Assembly: GCA_029204225.1 (NCBI GenBank)
Contig: CM055113.1
Location: forward strand, 24,488,357 to 24,549,957
Direction of reading: 5' to 3'
Origin: Diphasiastrum complanatum
Taxonomy: Eukaryota > Streptophyta > Lycopodiopsida > Lycopodiales > Lycopodiaceae
Length of the DNA stretch: 61,601 nucleotides
The position numbers were made by a program, and so were the translations under genes. Positions 1 through 9,876 of this stretch are shown one piece after another. Every line of letters begins with the position of its first letter. The first letter of the stretch is position 1. The notes under the pieces are model-generated. The model saw nothing but the letters and a program-made list of their open reading frames with translations. It ran no database searches and was not told where the DNA came from.

Positions 1-372
1 TGGCAAAGGAAGTGTCTTTTACTATGTATTCCCATTCTCCATAATGAGGAGATAGAAACTTTTGGAGCCTCAAGGAGAAACTCGAGTTTTCTCTCATTGT
101 ATGATGATAGTGATTGATTCCAATGAAACTCAGCTTTGCACACTCTAAAGTCTATCTACAGGCCATACTAAAGCCTCATTTTCACACATCTGAAGTCGGA
201 TTATAGTTTTTGATCAATGATCTAATTGTCTCTATTTGTTTTCTATCAAGCTGCTAAATTAGATCTTGTTTTCTGATGACTAGTATCTGATAGATTGTTT
301 AACAAGCACACAATCAACCTTGTGGATCATTCAAAGACCCATTTATGGTCCTTTAGTACTATACTTTTAACA
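1..372 (+). mobile_element. 3' part of a Copia-type 5' LTR (truncated by window edge)
   Basis: The sequence immediately left of a primer-binding site (TGGTATCAGATCC from 373) ends in CA at 371-372, as an LTR should, so 1-372 is read as the end of a 5' LTR whose start lies outside the window. A degenerate gag in the same orientation follows at 1007. The LTR start and any target duplication cannot be seen. The short ORF overlapping 295-621 spans the LTR/leader junction and has no protein signature. Confidence 0.55.
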
Positions 373-385
373 TGGTATCAGATCC
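373..385 (+). other. Primer-binding site of Copia element 1
   Basis: TGGTATCAGATCC differs little from the plant Copia consensus TGGTATCAGAGCC, which pairs with the 3' end of initiator methionine tRNA to prime minus-strand DNA synthesis. It directly follows an LTR-like CA end. Confidence 0.75.
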
Positions 386-1006
386 AAGTAGAAGGCTATA
401 ATTCAATGTTTGAAACTAATCCAGTTTTAGCATGTTTTTGGTGCAAAAAGCTAGTATTGGAAGGGCGAGCTGGTATCCAGGATTTGGTGAGGGGATTTGA
501 TCCCAAACTTTTTCAGGATCAAAATCCATACTATTCACACGTGTGGGCAACTCTGAACCAGCATTTAAAATCCCATATTCATTGGATCACTGTAATATCA
601 TCTGGTGTCAATTTGATGTAATTTTTGGTGCAAATCCTAGGATAAGCTACCAATATCACTTGCCATTAATTAGTTTTGAATTTGTTTTATGATAACTAAT
701 TGATCTAGGCTGATTTCAGACCTTCTTAAAGAGGAAACCAGGTCTAGAAAGTACATCAAAGTGAAAGAGAGGGGTAGAGTCATTCTATTGTCCAAAAATA
801 GCCAAGATTGGCAAGATTTGCTTGAGAGTAGTTTTCACTTCATCTTATCTTCATTCTAGCTTTGTGAGGGAGTGATAGAACTGTGATTACAAGTCCATCT
901 GTTGGATTAGAAGTCAACATTTGAGTGAAACACTGCAAGTTAGAAACCTTTGTGAGTTTCAAGTTCAACCAAATCTATATCTTGTGTGTAGAATCTTACT
1001 AGTAAG
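386..1006 (+). other. Untranslated leader of Copia element 1
   Basis: About 620 bases between the primer-binding site and the first gag codon with no recognisable coding signal. It contains the perfect palindrome CACACGTGTG at 536-545, which recurs in the other Copia elements of this window. Confidence 0.5.
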
Positions 1007-1990
1007 ATGGGATATGCTGGAGCATACCTTCTAGAAGCTAGTGAGAGGTTAAATTTTACCAATTATGCTATTTGGAAAGTGAGGATGGAGTCACTCATGG
1101 TGCTCTAGAATTTCTATGAGTTTCTGATTGATGATGAAGATGAACCTCTAGGTGCACATGAGTTAGCTAAATACAAAAGAAGATCTAGGCTTGCACTTCA
1201 CTATGTGAAGATGAATGTAAGTAATGATTTATTGAGAGAAGTATCAGCTTGTACCAGTGCTAAAGAGGCTTGGGAATCTTTAAGATCAATCTATGAGTCT
1301 AGTAACACTTCAAGGGTTCTCATGCTTAGAAATTAGATTCTGCAAAGCATGAAGAGAAGTGATGAGAATGCACAAGGTTTACGTGCTCAAAATCAAGTCT
1401 CTCAATAGGGAGTTAGCTTCCATTGGAGAGAAGATTCAAGATAGTGAGCTTGTTCAGATTGTCCTCAATGGTCTAGGGAGTGACTTTTCAAATTTGGTCC
1501 AAAGCTTTGCAATCCAAGACACTTTGCCCACTATAGAAAAGCTTCACAGTGTATTAGTGGCTGAAGAGTGTAGGATGATGCATACCAATGCAAGAATATA
1601 TGCTCTTTTTCTACAGGATGGTGATGAGAAAGCTAATTTCTCATTCAAAGGCAAGAAGAAGACCAATGGCAAGAAGAAGCACTTCAAGGAGACCAAGGAG
1701 GAGGATGAGGTTTCAAGCTCAAAGGGCAAGATCAAAGACAAATCCAAGTACAAATGTTTTTTCTATGAAAAGAAAGGACATTTTGCATCAGAATGTCTCA
1801 AGAAGAAGGCACAAGAGAGCAAACAAAGCAACATTGCACATCAGGAGGAGGAGGAGGAGGATGAAGAGTCATCCTTGATGGTTTCCAACAAACCACCTGT
1901 GAAGATTATTAAAATATTATCTTCCTATCTCGAGTTTGGGGCCATGTCCATGGTGATTTTCACTAAAATTCATGTTGTACATAAAAGGAG
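1007..1990 (+). pseudogene. Decayed Copia gag (element 1)
   Basis: The reading frame opens with a Copia gag N-terminus (an LLEASERLNFTNYAIWKVR-type segment) of the UBN2/DUF4219 kind and is then broken. There are in-frame TAG codons at 1106-1108 and 1334-1336 and a frameshift near 1366-1376, after which the gag frame continues to 2000. Gag would form the virus-like particle in the cytoplasm. The zinc knuckle near 1753-1794 reads CFFYEKKGHFASEC, so the second of its three cysteines is replaced by tyrosine. An acidic tail (EEEEEDEESS) follows, and then the sequence jumps straight to a polypurine-like AAAAGGAG next to an LTR. Protease, integrase, RT and RNase H are therefore deleted. It is a dead copy. 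Confidence 0.85.
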
Positions 1991-2629
1991 TGTGAATTGA
2001 ACACATATCCTTCTAGTGTAGCTCAGATTTGAGTTAGATAGATTCAATTATGATGACATGCAGATGTTTAGATAGCATGCAAAGTCTTACTGTATGCATG
2101 CAAGCCACATGCAATCAGTGCATGCAACATGCAAAGCAGTTTCAGTGATCTACACATGTCTAGGCAGTTTTATGAGTTGACATGCAGTACATGCAACATA
2201 CATGCATGCAGTTACACATGCGGATCTATGGTAGGTGAATTAGTTCAGTTAAGTGGACTTTCCATGCAACTCCACTATAGGAATTCGAGTCTCTCTCATG
2301 TAGGAAAAGCTGGGCATGTCTTGCCACATTGTGAATATTGAAATTTTGGTGTTTTGGACTCATTCTTTCTCTACCCGAGTTTTCTATGCTAGATTTTCTC
2401 TCTCTACCCGAGAGCAGCCTTTTTTTTTCCATACTGAACACTTAAAATTATTTCTGACATTCATTTTCTCATAGTGAAGAGTTAGATTTTTTCATCTGAT
2501 GTATGCCATTGTGCTCTTGCCTTAGATTTTTCAACCATACTGTTATTTGATCAATCTTGTGCAATCACAGCACCTCAGTAAGATCTTGTAGGGTGTGTGG
2601 TGAAGTTCACACATGCTAAGAACTTCACA
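1991..2629 (+). mobile_element. Copia LTR shared between elements 1 and 2
   Basis: The LTR begins TGTGAA at 1991 directly after a purine run (AAAAGGAG) and ends TTCACA at 2629 directly before a primer-binding site, giving TGTGAA/TTCACA inverted ends and a length of 639 bases. A polypurine tract on its left marks it as a 3' LTR and a primer site on its right marks it as a 5' LTR, so it may serve both elements. It holds ten CATGCA motifs between about 2057 and 2210 and two copies of a CTACCCGAG box at 2371 and 2404, the latter also seen in LTRs near 30.6 kb and 43.0 kb. Confidence 0.65.
2057..2210 (+). promoter_or_regulatory. Cluster of ten CATGCA (RY-type) motifs in an LTR
   Basis: Ten copies of CATGCA lie within about 155 bases of the presumed U3 region. 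CATGCA is the core of the RY element bound by plant B3-domain factors of the ABI3/FUS3 group. The clustering is visible directly. A role in seed- or ABA-linked transcription is inference, and the motif density could also come from a simple local repeat expansion. Confidence 0.45.
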
Positions 2630-2641
2630 TGGTATAAGAGC
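2630..2641 (+). other. Primer-binding site of Copia element 2
   Basis: TGGTATAAGAGC matches the plant Copia initiator-Met tRNA primer site with one substitution and follows the TTCACA end of the LTR without a gap. A leader of about 780 bases, with CACACGTGTG at 2816-2825, separates it from gag. Confidence 0.75.
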
Positions 2642-3419
2642 TTCATGCTTTGAAGAGGTGAGGGTGTATACATCAGATCATCAGTGTTTTTGCTTGCAGG
2701 AACTCGAATTTGGGAGAGGGATTCAAAGTCGCTGAGAAACAAGCAATCTAAGGATCATAAGTGGATAAAATCAAGGCTGATCTGATCCAACGGAGCTCTG
2801 TATGGACAGAGAGCCCACACGTGTGAAATCAGCCCTCATTAATGAGTGCTACTTCTCAAGGAATGATCCAAATTTGATGTTCTATAGCTTGTTGGATATG
2901 TATTGAAGAGTAAAATGTGTTGCTCTTGTTTCTAGATCAATCTGATTTGTTTTCAGAAGAGTTTTAGGTAATTAGAGAGTTTGAGAGGGTACTCAACTTG
3001 TGGGATATGCCAAAGTGAGCACACATCTGTCTTTTTCACCATTTTCATCAATTTTCACTGTCAATCAAGTAGAATTGGATAGAAGTGAGTGTTTTGAGGT
3101 CTTAGACTTTTCATTTCACACATATTACTGTGTTTGAGTTGAAAGTAAGTTCCTAGAGAGTTTATCAGTACTTTGAAACTCGTGGGAGAGATAGACTTCT
3201 TGTTTGCATGTGCTTCTTCTTTTGTGACGGAAGCAAGATCCAAATTCAAGATAGATTGATTTTTTGTATTGAGAATTATTCTCACATTAGTTGCTAGATT
3301 TCATAGGGTGGATCAACATCTGTGTTAGATCCTAGATTGAGATAGCAAGCAACATCCTTTCAACTCCATTTTTTTTTTATCATTACTAGAATTTCTCACC
3401 AAGAAGATGTGGTTCACAT

Positions 3420-4100
3420 TTCTTAGAGCATAGTGAGAGATTAACATCTTCCAATTATGCAATGTGGAAGATCAGAATGGAATCATTGTTGATTCTACAG
3501 GATGTAATGGATATTGTGAGTGGAGCTGAAGAAGAACTTGCTGCACCTAATGAAGCTGCAACATTCCACAAAAGAACCAGAATTGCCCTTCATTTTATGA
3601 AAATGAATGTTACTAATGAGGTGTTAAGAGAGATCAGTACATGCACCACTGCCGAGGAAGCTTGGGATACTCTAAAAACAATCTATGAGATCAAAAATAT
3701 TTCTAGATTGCTTATACTTAGAAACCAAATATTTCTAAGTTATCAGAGAGTAGATGAGAGTGCTTCATCATATGTCATGAGAGTTAAGGATCTTCATCAA
3801 GAGTTAGCTGGTATTGGTGATGCCCTTAAGAACACTAAACTTGTTCAAGTAGTCCTAAATGTACTTAGAGATGAGTATGACAATATTGTGCAGACTTATG
3901 CTATAAGGGAGGATCTTCCATCCTTGGAGCCACTGCAAGGTGTTCTCATTGCTGAAGAAAGCAGACAAGAGAACAAGATGGTGAGGATCAATAGACTTTC
4001 ATTGAAAGATGGTGGAGATGACAAAGCACTCTTCATCAGAGACAAGTCAAGAGACAAGGGCAAAGGACAACAACACTTAAAGAAGGACAAAGCCAAATAA
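3420..4100 (+). pseudogene. Copia gag of element 2, start lost
   Basis: From about 3420 the frame reads the family N-terminus (LEHSERLTSSNYAMWKIRME), but no ATG is in frame just upstream. The first usable one, at 3462, would drop the first residues. The gag core continues to KKDKAK and then TAA at 4098-4100. Remnants of the region after the zinc knuckle (a KKKNQSKQANLTNEDE-type segment) reappear at about 4115-4180 in another frame, so the CCHC knuckle itself has been deleted together with a frameshift. The knuckle binds genomic RNA, so this gag could not package normally. A near-identical fragment of the same gag lies at 18907-19176. Confidence 0.85.
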
Positions 4101-4215
4101 AGTGGTGAGGATCTACGCATCAAACTGTTTCAAGAAGAAGAACCAATCTAAGCAAGCTAACCTTACTAATGAGGATGAGTGTTAGGGTGTAGAGAGTGAA
4201 AGAGAGGATTCACTA

Positions 4216-5140
4216 ATGATGTCTACTTTTTCATCTTTTCCTTTTAAGAATGAAGAAGTCTGGTGGATAGATAGTGGGGCTAGTTCTCATATCTCTAGTT
4301 CTATGAACTCTTTCACTAATCTCATGCCATATCTAGGTGCAAAAAGATCAATCTATACTGCTAATGATGTTGAGTGTAGGATTGAAGGAGTAAGTAGTAT
4401 TCCATTGCATGCATCATCATCAAAATCTTTTTGCTTACATGATGTACTGTATGTACCTAGATTGACCAAGAATCTCATTAGTGTAGGACAGTTGTTTGAT
4501 AGTGGATTGGATGTCAAGTTTCAAGTTGACAAGTGTATAATCTCACGAGAAAATGAAGTTATTGCTAGAGGACCTAGAATTGGTAAGTTGTACAAACTAG
4601 ATTCTAGGGAGAGTGCTAGCATTTTAGATATTGCTTATGAGACCAAGGTTCTACAGGAGGATCTGTGGCACAAGAGATTGGGTCATCCCAATTTCAAAGC
4701 CATGCAATCTATGGTCAAAGAAGGAAAAGTTGTTGGTCTACCAAAGACACTGTCAAAGGAGCTTCTACCTTGTGAAGCTTGTGTGATGGAAAAGTCACAC
4801 ATAAGGCCTTTTCCTAGATCAAGTATCAAGACAAAGCAACCATTTGAACTTGTACACTCTGATGTTCATTTATCATCAACTAAGAGCAAAGGAGGAGCCA
4901 ACTGCTTTGTCTCTTTTGTAGATGATTATACAAGATATTCTTGGATCTATATGTTGTCTTCAAAAGCCATGGTCTATGATGTTTTTCTTGCTTTCAAAGC
5001 TTATATAGAGAAGCAGTTTCCTTTCAAGTTAAAAGCTTTAAGAAGTGATAGTGGAGGAGAGTACACTTCCAATAAGTTTAAAGACTTTTGTGAGAGAGAG
5101 GGTATTCAAAGAGAGTTTTCTTGTACATCTATCTACAACT
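4216..5140 (+). pseudogene. Copia protease and integrase N-half (element 2), truncated
   Basis: The 309-codon frame contains the Copia aspartic protease motif VWWIDSGASSHIS near residues 15-28, the gag-pre-integrase segment LWHKRLGHPNFKAM, and a CEAC zinc-finger half. The integrase core then begins with the first catalytic Asp in LVHSDVHLS and the second in RSDSGGEYTS. It stops just before the conserved catalytic Glu segment, because at about 5130-5140 the sequence changes into the inverted RNase H end of another Copia element. Integrase is therefore incomplete. This frame follows gag 3420-4100 in the same orientation and belongs to the same element. Confidence 0.9.
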
Positions 5141-6612
5141 CCTAAAGCTGATCTTAACTTGATAAATGAAGCCTTTGGCAAGGCTTTAGTGAGTAGATCA
5201 GCAAGGCAATCTAAAGAAGACACATGATGTAGCTTGATCTCCTTTGTTTGAACCTTTTCCCTCACAAAATGGTGAGCAATCTCTATGTGCTTGCTCCTTG
5301 CATGGAATATGGGATTGGTTGCTAATGCTTGGCTTGATTGTTTGTCACAAAATATTATTGGCTGCTCCTCGGCCTCCATGACTTGCAACTCCACCAAAAG
5401 CCTCTTCAACCATAGGATCTCCTTTGTTGTGGATGTTAGTGCCTTGTATTCCGATTCGGTTGAAGATAGAGAAATAGTATCTTGCTTTTTGGAAAGCCAA
5501 GACACTATGCCATTGCAAAGGAAGGTAACAAAAGCACTTGTGGACCTCCTATCCACCTTATCACCTGCAAAATCAGCATATGAATATGCCCTTAAGGCAA
5601 TATTAGATCCATCATATAAAATGCCAAAGTTCTTGGTGGCCGAGATGTACCTCAACACCCTTTTTGCATTTTTCCAATGACAAACCAATGGATTTTGCAT
5701 AGATTGGCTAAGTTTACCTACACTATAACTTAGATAAGGCCTAGTTATAGTAAGATAGATCAAGGAGCCTACAAGTCTCCTATATAGTGTGATGTCCTCA
5801 AAGGATGCTTCATCATCACTATTGGAAACTTTTACATTTTGCTCCATAGGAGTTTCTACTCCTTTACAATCTTTCATTTCAAACTTTTCTAAGATAGAAG
5901 AAGCATATTTGGATTGAAAAATAAAACTCAAATCCTTGCCTCTTGAAACTTCTATTCCTAATATAAAATGAAGATTACCAAGATCCACCATCTTAAACTC
6001 TTTAAACAATGCTACTTTCACTTCTTGTATACCATCATGATCACTTCCACTAAGGATAATGTCATCAACATACAAAATGAGAATGATGATCTTACCATCA
6101 TTGAATCGTAAGTACAAAGAAGGATCATAAGCACCTACAACAAATTTTATAGAGTTCAAGAAAGTATTCAACCTAGAGTACCAAGATCTAGGTGCTTGCT
6201 TAAGCCCATAAAGGCTTTCTAGCAACAAACACACTTTTTTCTCTTGATCTTCTTTGATGAAGCCCTTGGGTTGCCTCATGAAGATCTCCACTTCCAAATA
6301 TCCGTTGAGAAATGCAATAGTCACATCAAGTTGAAATAGAGGCCAATTGAAAGTAGTTGCAAGAGAAATGTTCAACCTTATGGAAACTAGTTTAGCAACA
6401 GGAGCAAAAGTTTCATCAAAATCTACTACCTTGGTTTGCAAGAACCCCTTTGCCACTAGCCTTGCCTTGTGTTTGTTGATGCTCCCATCTTGATTATACT
6501 TCAATCTATAGATCCATTTGCACTCAAGTGGTTTTCTTCCATGAGGAAGATCCACAAGCTTCCATGTATGATTCTCCATAAGAGCATCATACTCCTTTTG
6601 CATGGCATCCCT
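5131..6612 (-). CDS. Copia reverse transcriptase-RNase H block, inverted fragment
   Basis: On the minus strand an uninterrupted frame encodes the Copia RT from its start (AMQKEYDALMENHTWKLVDL) through the LDVTIAFLNGYLE and ILYVDDIILSG motifs. The RNase H domain follows (SWLSKKQDTISLSSTESEYK, IIFCDKQSS), and the usual C-terminus FIKLRSALGV ends at about 5135. The YVDD catalytic box is intact. In RNase H the usual S-D-A-D-F-A-G box reads SYADFAGD, so one acidic residue is lost. The frame runs on past both ends into unrelated sequence: Gypsy LTR upstream (6615) and the integrase of element 2 downstream. Gag, protease and integrase of this element are absent here, so it is a fragment and not an expressed gene. 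Confidence 0.9.
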
Positions 6613-6614
6613 TC

Positions 6615-7107
6615 TGTAAAGACCACTAGGGAAAACCCCTAAGATGAGGATAGAAAAACGCAAGAGAGATTGAGGAGCATAACCACCCAACCAAACCTAG
6701 ATCCCTCCTGGATAATCCTCCTGGATATAGCCCCCAAGCCATGCCATGTGATAGCAAGAGGAGAAGATCTCAACAGGTAACCTAGACCAAGTCGTCAACA
6801 GAATAATCACTACCTCAATATATGGAGAGTAGGATCCTATGCATGACCACATGCAATCCCCATGCAGGTCAACTATAAATAGGTTACAGCTCTACATGCA
6901 TACCTCCTGCCTATATCAGTCACATGTACATGCACTACTCCATATGTCTCAATTAGAGTGTCTGGGTCCTCTCAAGGTCATTATTCACCAACAGGCCTCG
7001 ATGTGGAATAAGATCTAGGCGTGACCAATAATCTCAAACATTAGAGGGCCGGTCTACCATCTTAGGACTATTCCAGGTCCTTAACCGAATATGGCCGTAA
7101 TATTCTT
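6615..7107 (-). mobile_element. Gypsy 3' LTR (minus-strand element)
   Basis: The first 320 bases (TGTAAAGACCACTAGGG onward) are repeated with few changes at 16069-16391, where they adjoin a primer-binding site. On the other side, a TTCTTCCTCTCTTAA pyrimidine run (polypurine tract on the minus strand) and Gypsy integrase sequence follow. That places the 3' LTR here and the 5' LTR at 16 kb. A CTATAAATAG box lies at about 6880. The inner end reads TATTAC on the minus strand instead of a clean TG. The related Gypsy copy at 48.7 kb shows the same end. Confidence 0.7.
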
Positions 7108-7125
7108 CCTCTCTTAAACAGATTC

Positions 7126-7460
7126 TGTCCTCAGAACGGAAAAAAAAAAAAAAAAAACATGAAACTATTCCTTAAGCTTTCAAATCTTTTCCATGAATCA
7201 TTATTCTTAGTCCAATCTTTGCATCTGAATAAGCACTCAGAGAAGCAACAATTCTTTAATGAGCCTCTACTCTTGAATACTAATTCAAATTCCAAAAGAT
7301 ACACTAAGCTATAAATCTTCCAAATGGGTTGATCTACTCCAAAACAAAAGTTCATCACCTTCATGTAATCCTAATTACATGAACCACTAGGTGGATTAAC
7401 TTCTTTATTTTAGAGATCAAATCCAAAAGCTAAAGAAATTCCATTTCAATTTCTTGTAGA
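7126..7460 (-). pseudogene. C-terminal end of Gypsy integrase/pol
   Basis: The minus strand carries a degenerate end of Gypsy pol. The segment around FGVDQPIWKIYSLVYLLEFE aligns by eye with the pol tail of the Gypsy copy at 48.7-49.1 kb, which continues the YCGPFRIINRIGSLAYELDL motif. Both are followed by a CCTCAGAA(C)-type stretch, a purine tract and the LTR. Only this tail of pol is recognisable. A long A/T homopolymer (A-run at about 7141-7157) interrupts the end. Confidence 0.55.
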
Positions 7461-9216
7461 AAATAATGCTTCTTGGTACAAATATTCTTAGAATATTAAA
7501 ATACTCTAAAATACTATAATTCAATCATCTAAAATCTCTAGGAGATCCATCAAGTCTCAGATAATTATAACATCAAACCAGAGTACTGCAGTTACTCTAA
7601 TGAGTTAGCAGCCCCATTTCTAACATCATATGCAAGAAATCAACATATATTTGTATCTTAATAGATTTATCTGTCTCCTACAAAACTGGAGATATAGACT
7701 GAACTTTGTACACAAGCACTTATAGACTACAATCTGTAAAGAAAGCAATTCCTCATAAGTAAACAATTACTTAATGGAAAGGCCTGTGAGATCCATACAA
7801 TCTCCAGTATGCACTGGAATAAAAATTTAGAGTTCAAATAACAGATCTAAATCCTTGACTCACCCAATTGATCAAGAATTATTCATTATCTTAAGAATCC
7901 TCACATTTCCCTATAATCTTCAAATGACTTTTAAGTATCAATTTATGATCCGTCAATCATAAACATTTAGAATCTTATGATTCGTCAATCATAGAGTTCC
8001 AAATTCTACAATCAACCAAGAAACTAAAGACTTTATAGCATTCATCTTTTACAATATAAACTTTATACAATCTCCTAGAACAACATCTAGAGATTACAAA
8101 GTTCTGCTAAATTTCCAAAATTCAGTTTACCATTCTTGGCACCATTAGGATCCGGTATCCGATTGAGCTCTCTGGGATACTATCACTAATGAATCAAGTC
8201 TATTTTTCAACTGAGAAATAGTCATCCAAGAATTCAGTATCCTATGCACACAATTCCCTAATGAATCCAAATGACTCATAAATTATGTGTCTTACAAGCA
8301 ACACACACAAAACAAACAGTTCCGGTGAATTTTCTTCACACTGTCCGTTTTACCAATTAACTTCCACAAGAGTAAATCAACTACTCAAGTTAATTGTTTA
8401 TGATTTAGAAATCTTAAATGTCTAGGTGCAGATCTTATCTATACTAGTATAACACCACATTTAGATCATTATCCAAATGATTTTAAGTTAACCAATAGAT
8501 CTATCAGAATAAATATGTTAACTCTGCAAGTAATTGTCAATCACAACCCTTGATCATATATTTATGTTCATCAACTAGGTTAAGTGCACCAGATAACCTT
8601 AGTAACCAGAAATTCATAGTAGATCCACACAAGATTAATCGTGCACATATGAGATTAATCTCACTATGACCCACTACATAAACACATATATCATTAACTG
8701 GCAGATTCCTCCAAAATCCGCATATGCCAAAGGAATTCAGTTCCTTCAAGAAGATCAATAACTGCATTATTCGATAATCTAGAGATCTTAATAACTCCAT
8801 CTGAATTTCCAATACCAGATATGCACATATCTATTCCACCAAGTACTAGAGTGCCCCCAAATTTGTTCCTAATGGATCGCAATAATCCAGTTCAAAATTG
8901 TGATTTAACAAGAATCTGCACATGGCTTTACATCACATAAACAACCCATCTGGTTGGTACTATCATCCCGAATTCCTAGCATCTGAGAGTTACAATTCTT
9001 AGGAATAAGGCTCATTACAGTATAAATGTGAACCAAGTGTCATTCTCATTCCATGTCACAATTTCCATTAACAAATAGGGTCAACTCATGGTACTATAGA
9101 TATTCAAAATAAATTCAACTTAATGAATTCAAAAAATCCGGTGCTATGCAATTTCATACAAGGATTATTAACCAATCCAAATTACACAGCACTATCACAT
9201 TTACCTACTCAGGTGT
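7461..9216 (-). other. Gypsy internal region without recognisable coding sequence
   Basis: About 1.75 kb of A/T-rich sequence lies between the pol tail and the inserted Copia element. Short minus-strand ORFs at 8537-8812 and 8694-8882 have no motif I recognise. Because it joins 14793 when the insertion is removed, it is read as interior of the same Gypsy element. That element would then have only about 3.4 kb of internal sequence, too little for a full gag-pol, so it is probably deleted or non-autonomous. Confidence 0.4.
9212..9216. repeat. Target-site duplication GGTGT (left)
   Basis: GGTGT directly precedes the TGTGAAAA end of the element and is repeated at 14788-14792 directly after its TTTTCACA end. 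A 5-bp duplication is the standard Copia integrase signature. Confidence 0.9.
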
Positions 9217-9863
9217 TGTGAAAAATACAGATCCTAAGTGGATCTAAACTCCAAGATCATTGGCTTGAATGCTTGCACTCCAAACTACATAAGCTAGGAA
9301 TTGGCAACACATTCTATGCTACCTAGAATGCAAAGAACTTGATCAAAAAGCATTTATCACAAATGGAAACTTCCATAAACATCAAGTGCGGCCCAAAATA
9401 GCATTATACAGTCCATAATACATCAGCCTACCACTTTTGGAAAGCACCTAAGATCATACACACAAAGCTTGAACTCAATCACTACACAATGCCAACAATG
9501 GAAGGAGAACCCAATAGAAAAATCTCTCATTAAGCAAATGAATACAATGGATCTGCTCCAACCTGTTTCTCCACGGCCTACCTGCTATATATAGCTGAGA
9601 GAGATGACTCTCTCTCCTCTCTCTAGACCCTCCTTACCTAAAATATGCCCTATATAGGTAAAATTGGCATATATGTCCAAAATACATGAAAATGGACTCA
9701 TTTCGAAGGTCTTGAAGTTTGACACTTCTTCATACTGAAAAAATACACTTACTAAGAATATCTAGACCTGTTTCACACGTGTGAAAAGTCAGATCCTAAA
9801 CTATGTGCCATTTTTAGCAATTTTGGCCTAAAACTAGACAAGGAAATGTTGACAATTTTCACA
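9217..9863 (-). repeat. 3' LTR of element 3
   Basis: 647 bases, nearly identical to 14141-14787. It carries the palindrome CACACGTGTG at 9774-9783 and a TATATATA box near 9587-9594. Confidence 0.93.
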
Positions 9864-9876
9864 CTCCCTCTTCAAC

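Noticed and set aside
8537-8882. Overlapping minus-strand ORFs as an envelope-like gene
   Set aside because: They are short, overlap in two frames and lack signal peptide, transmembrane or glycosylation pattern.
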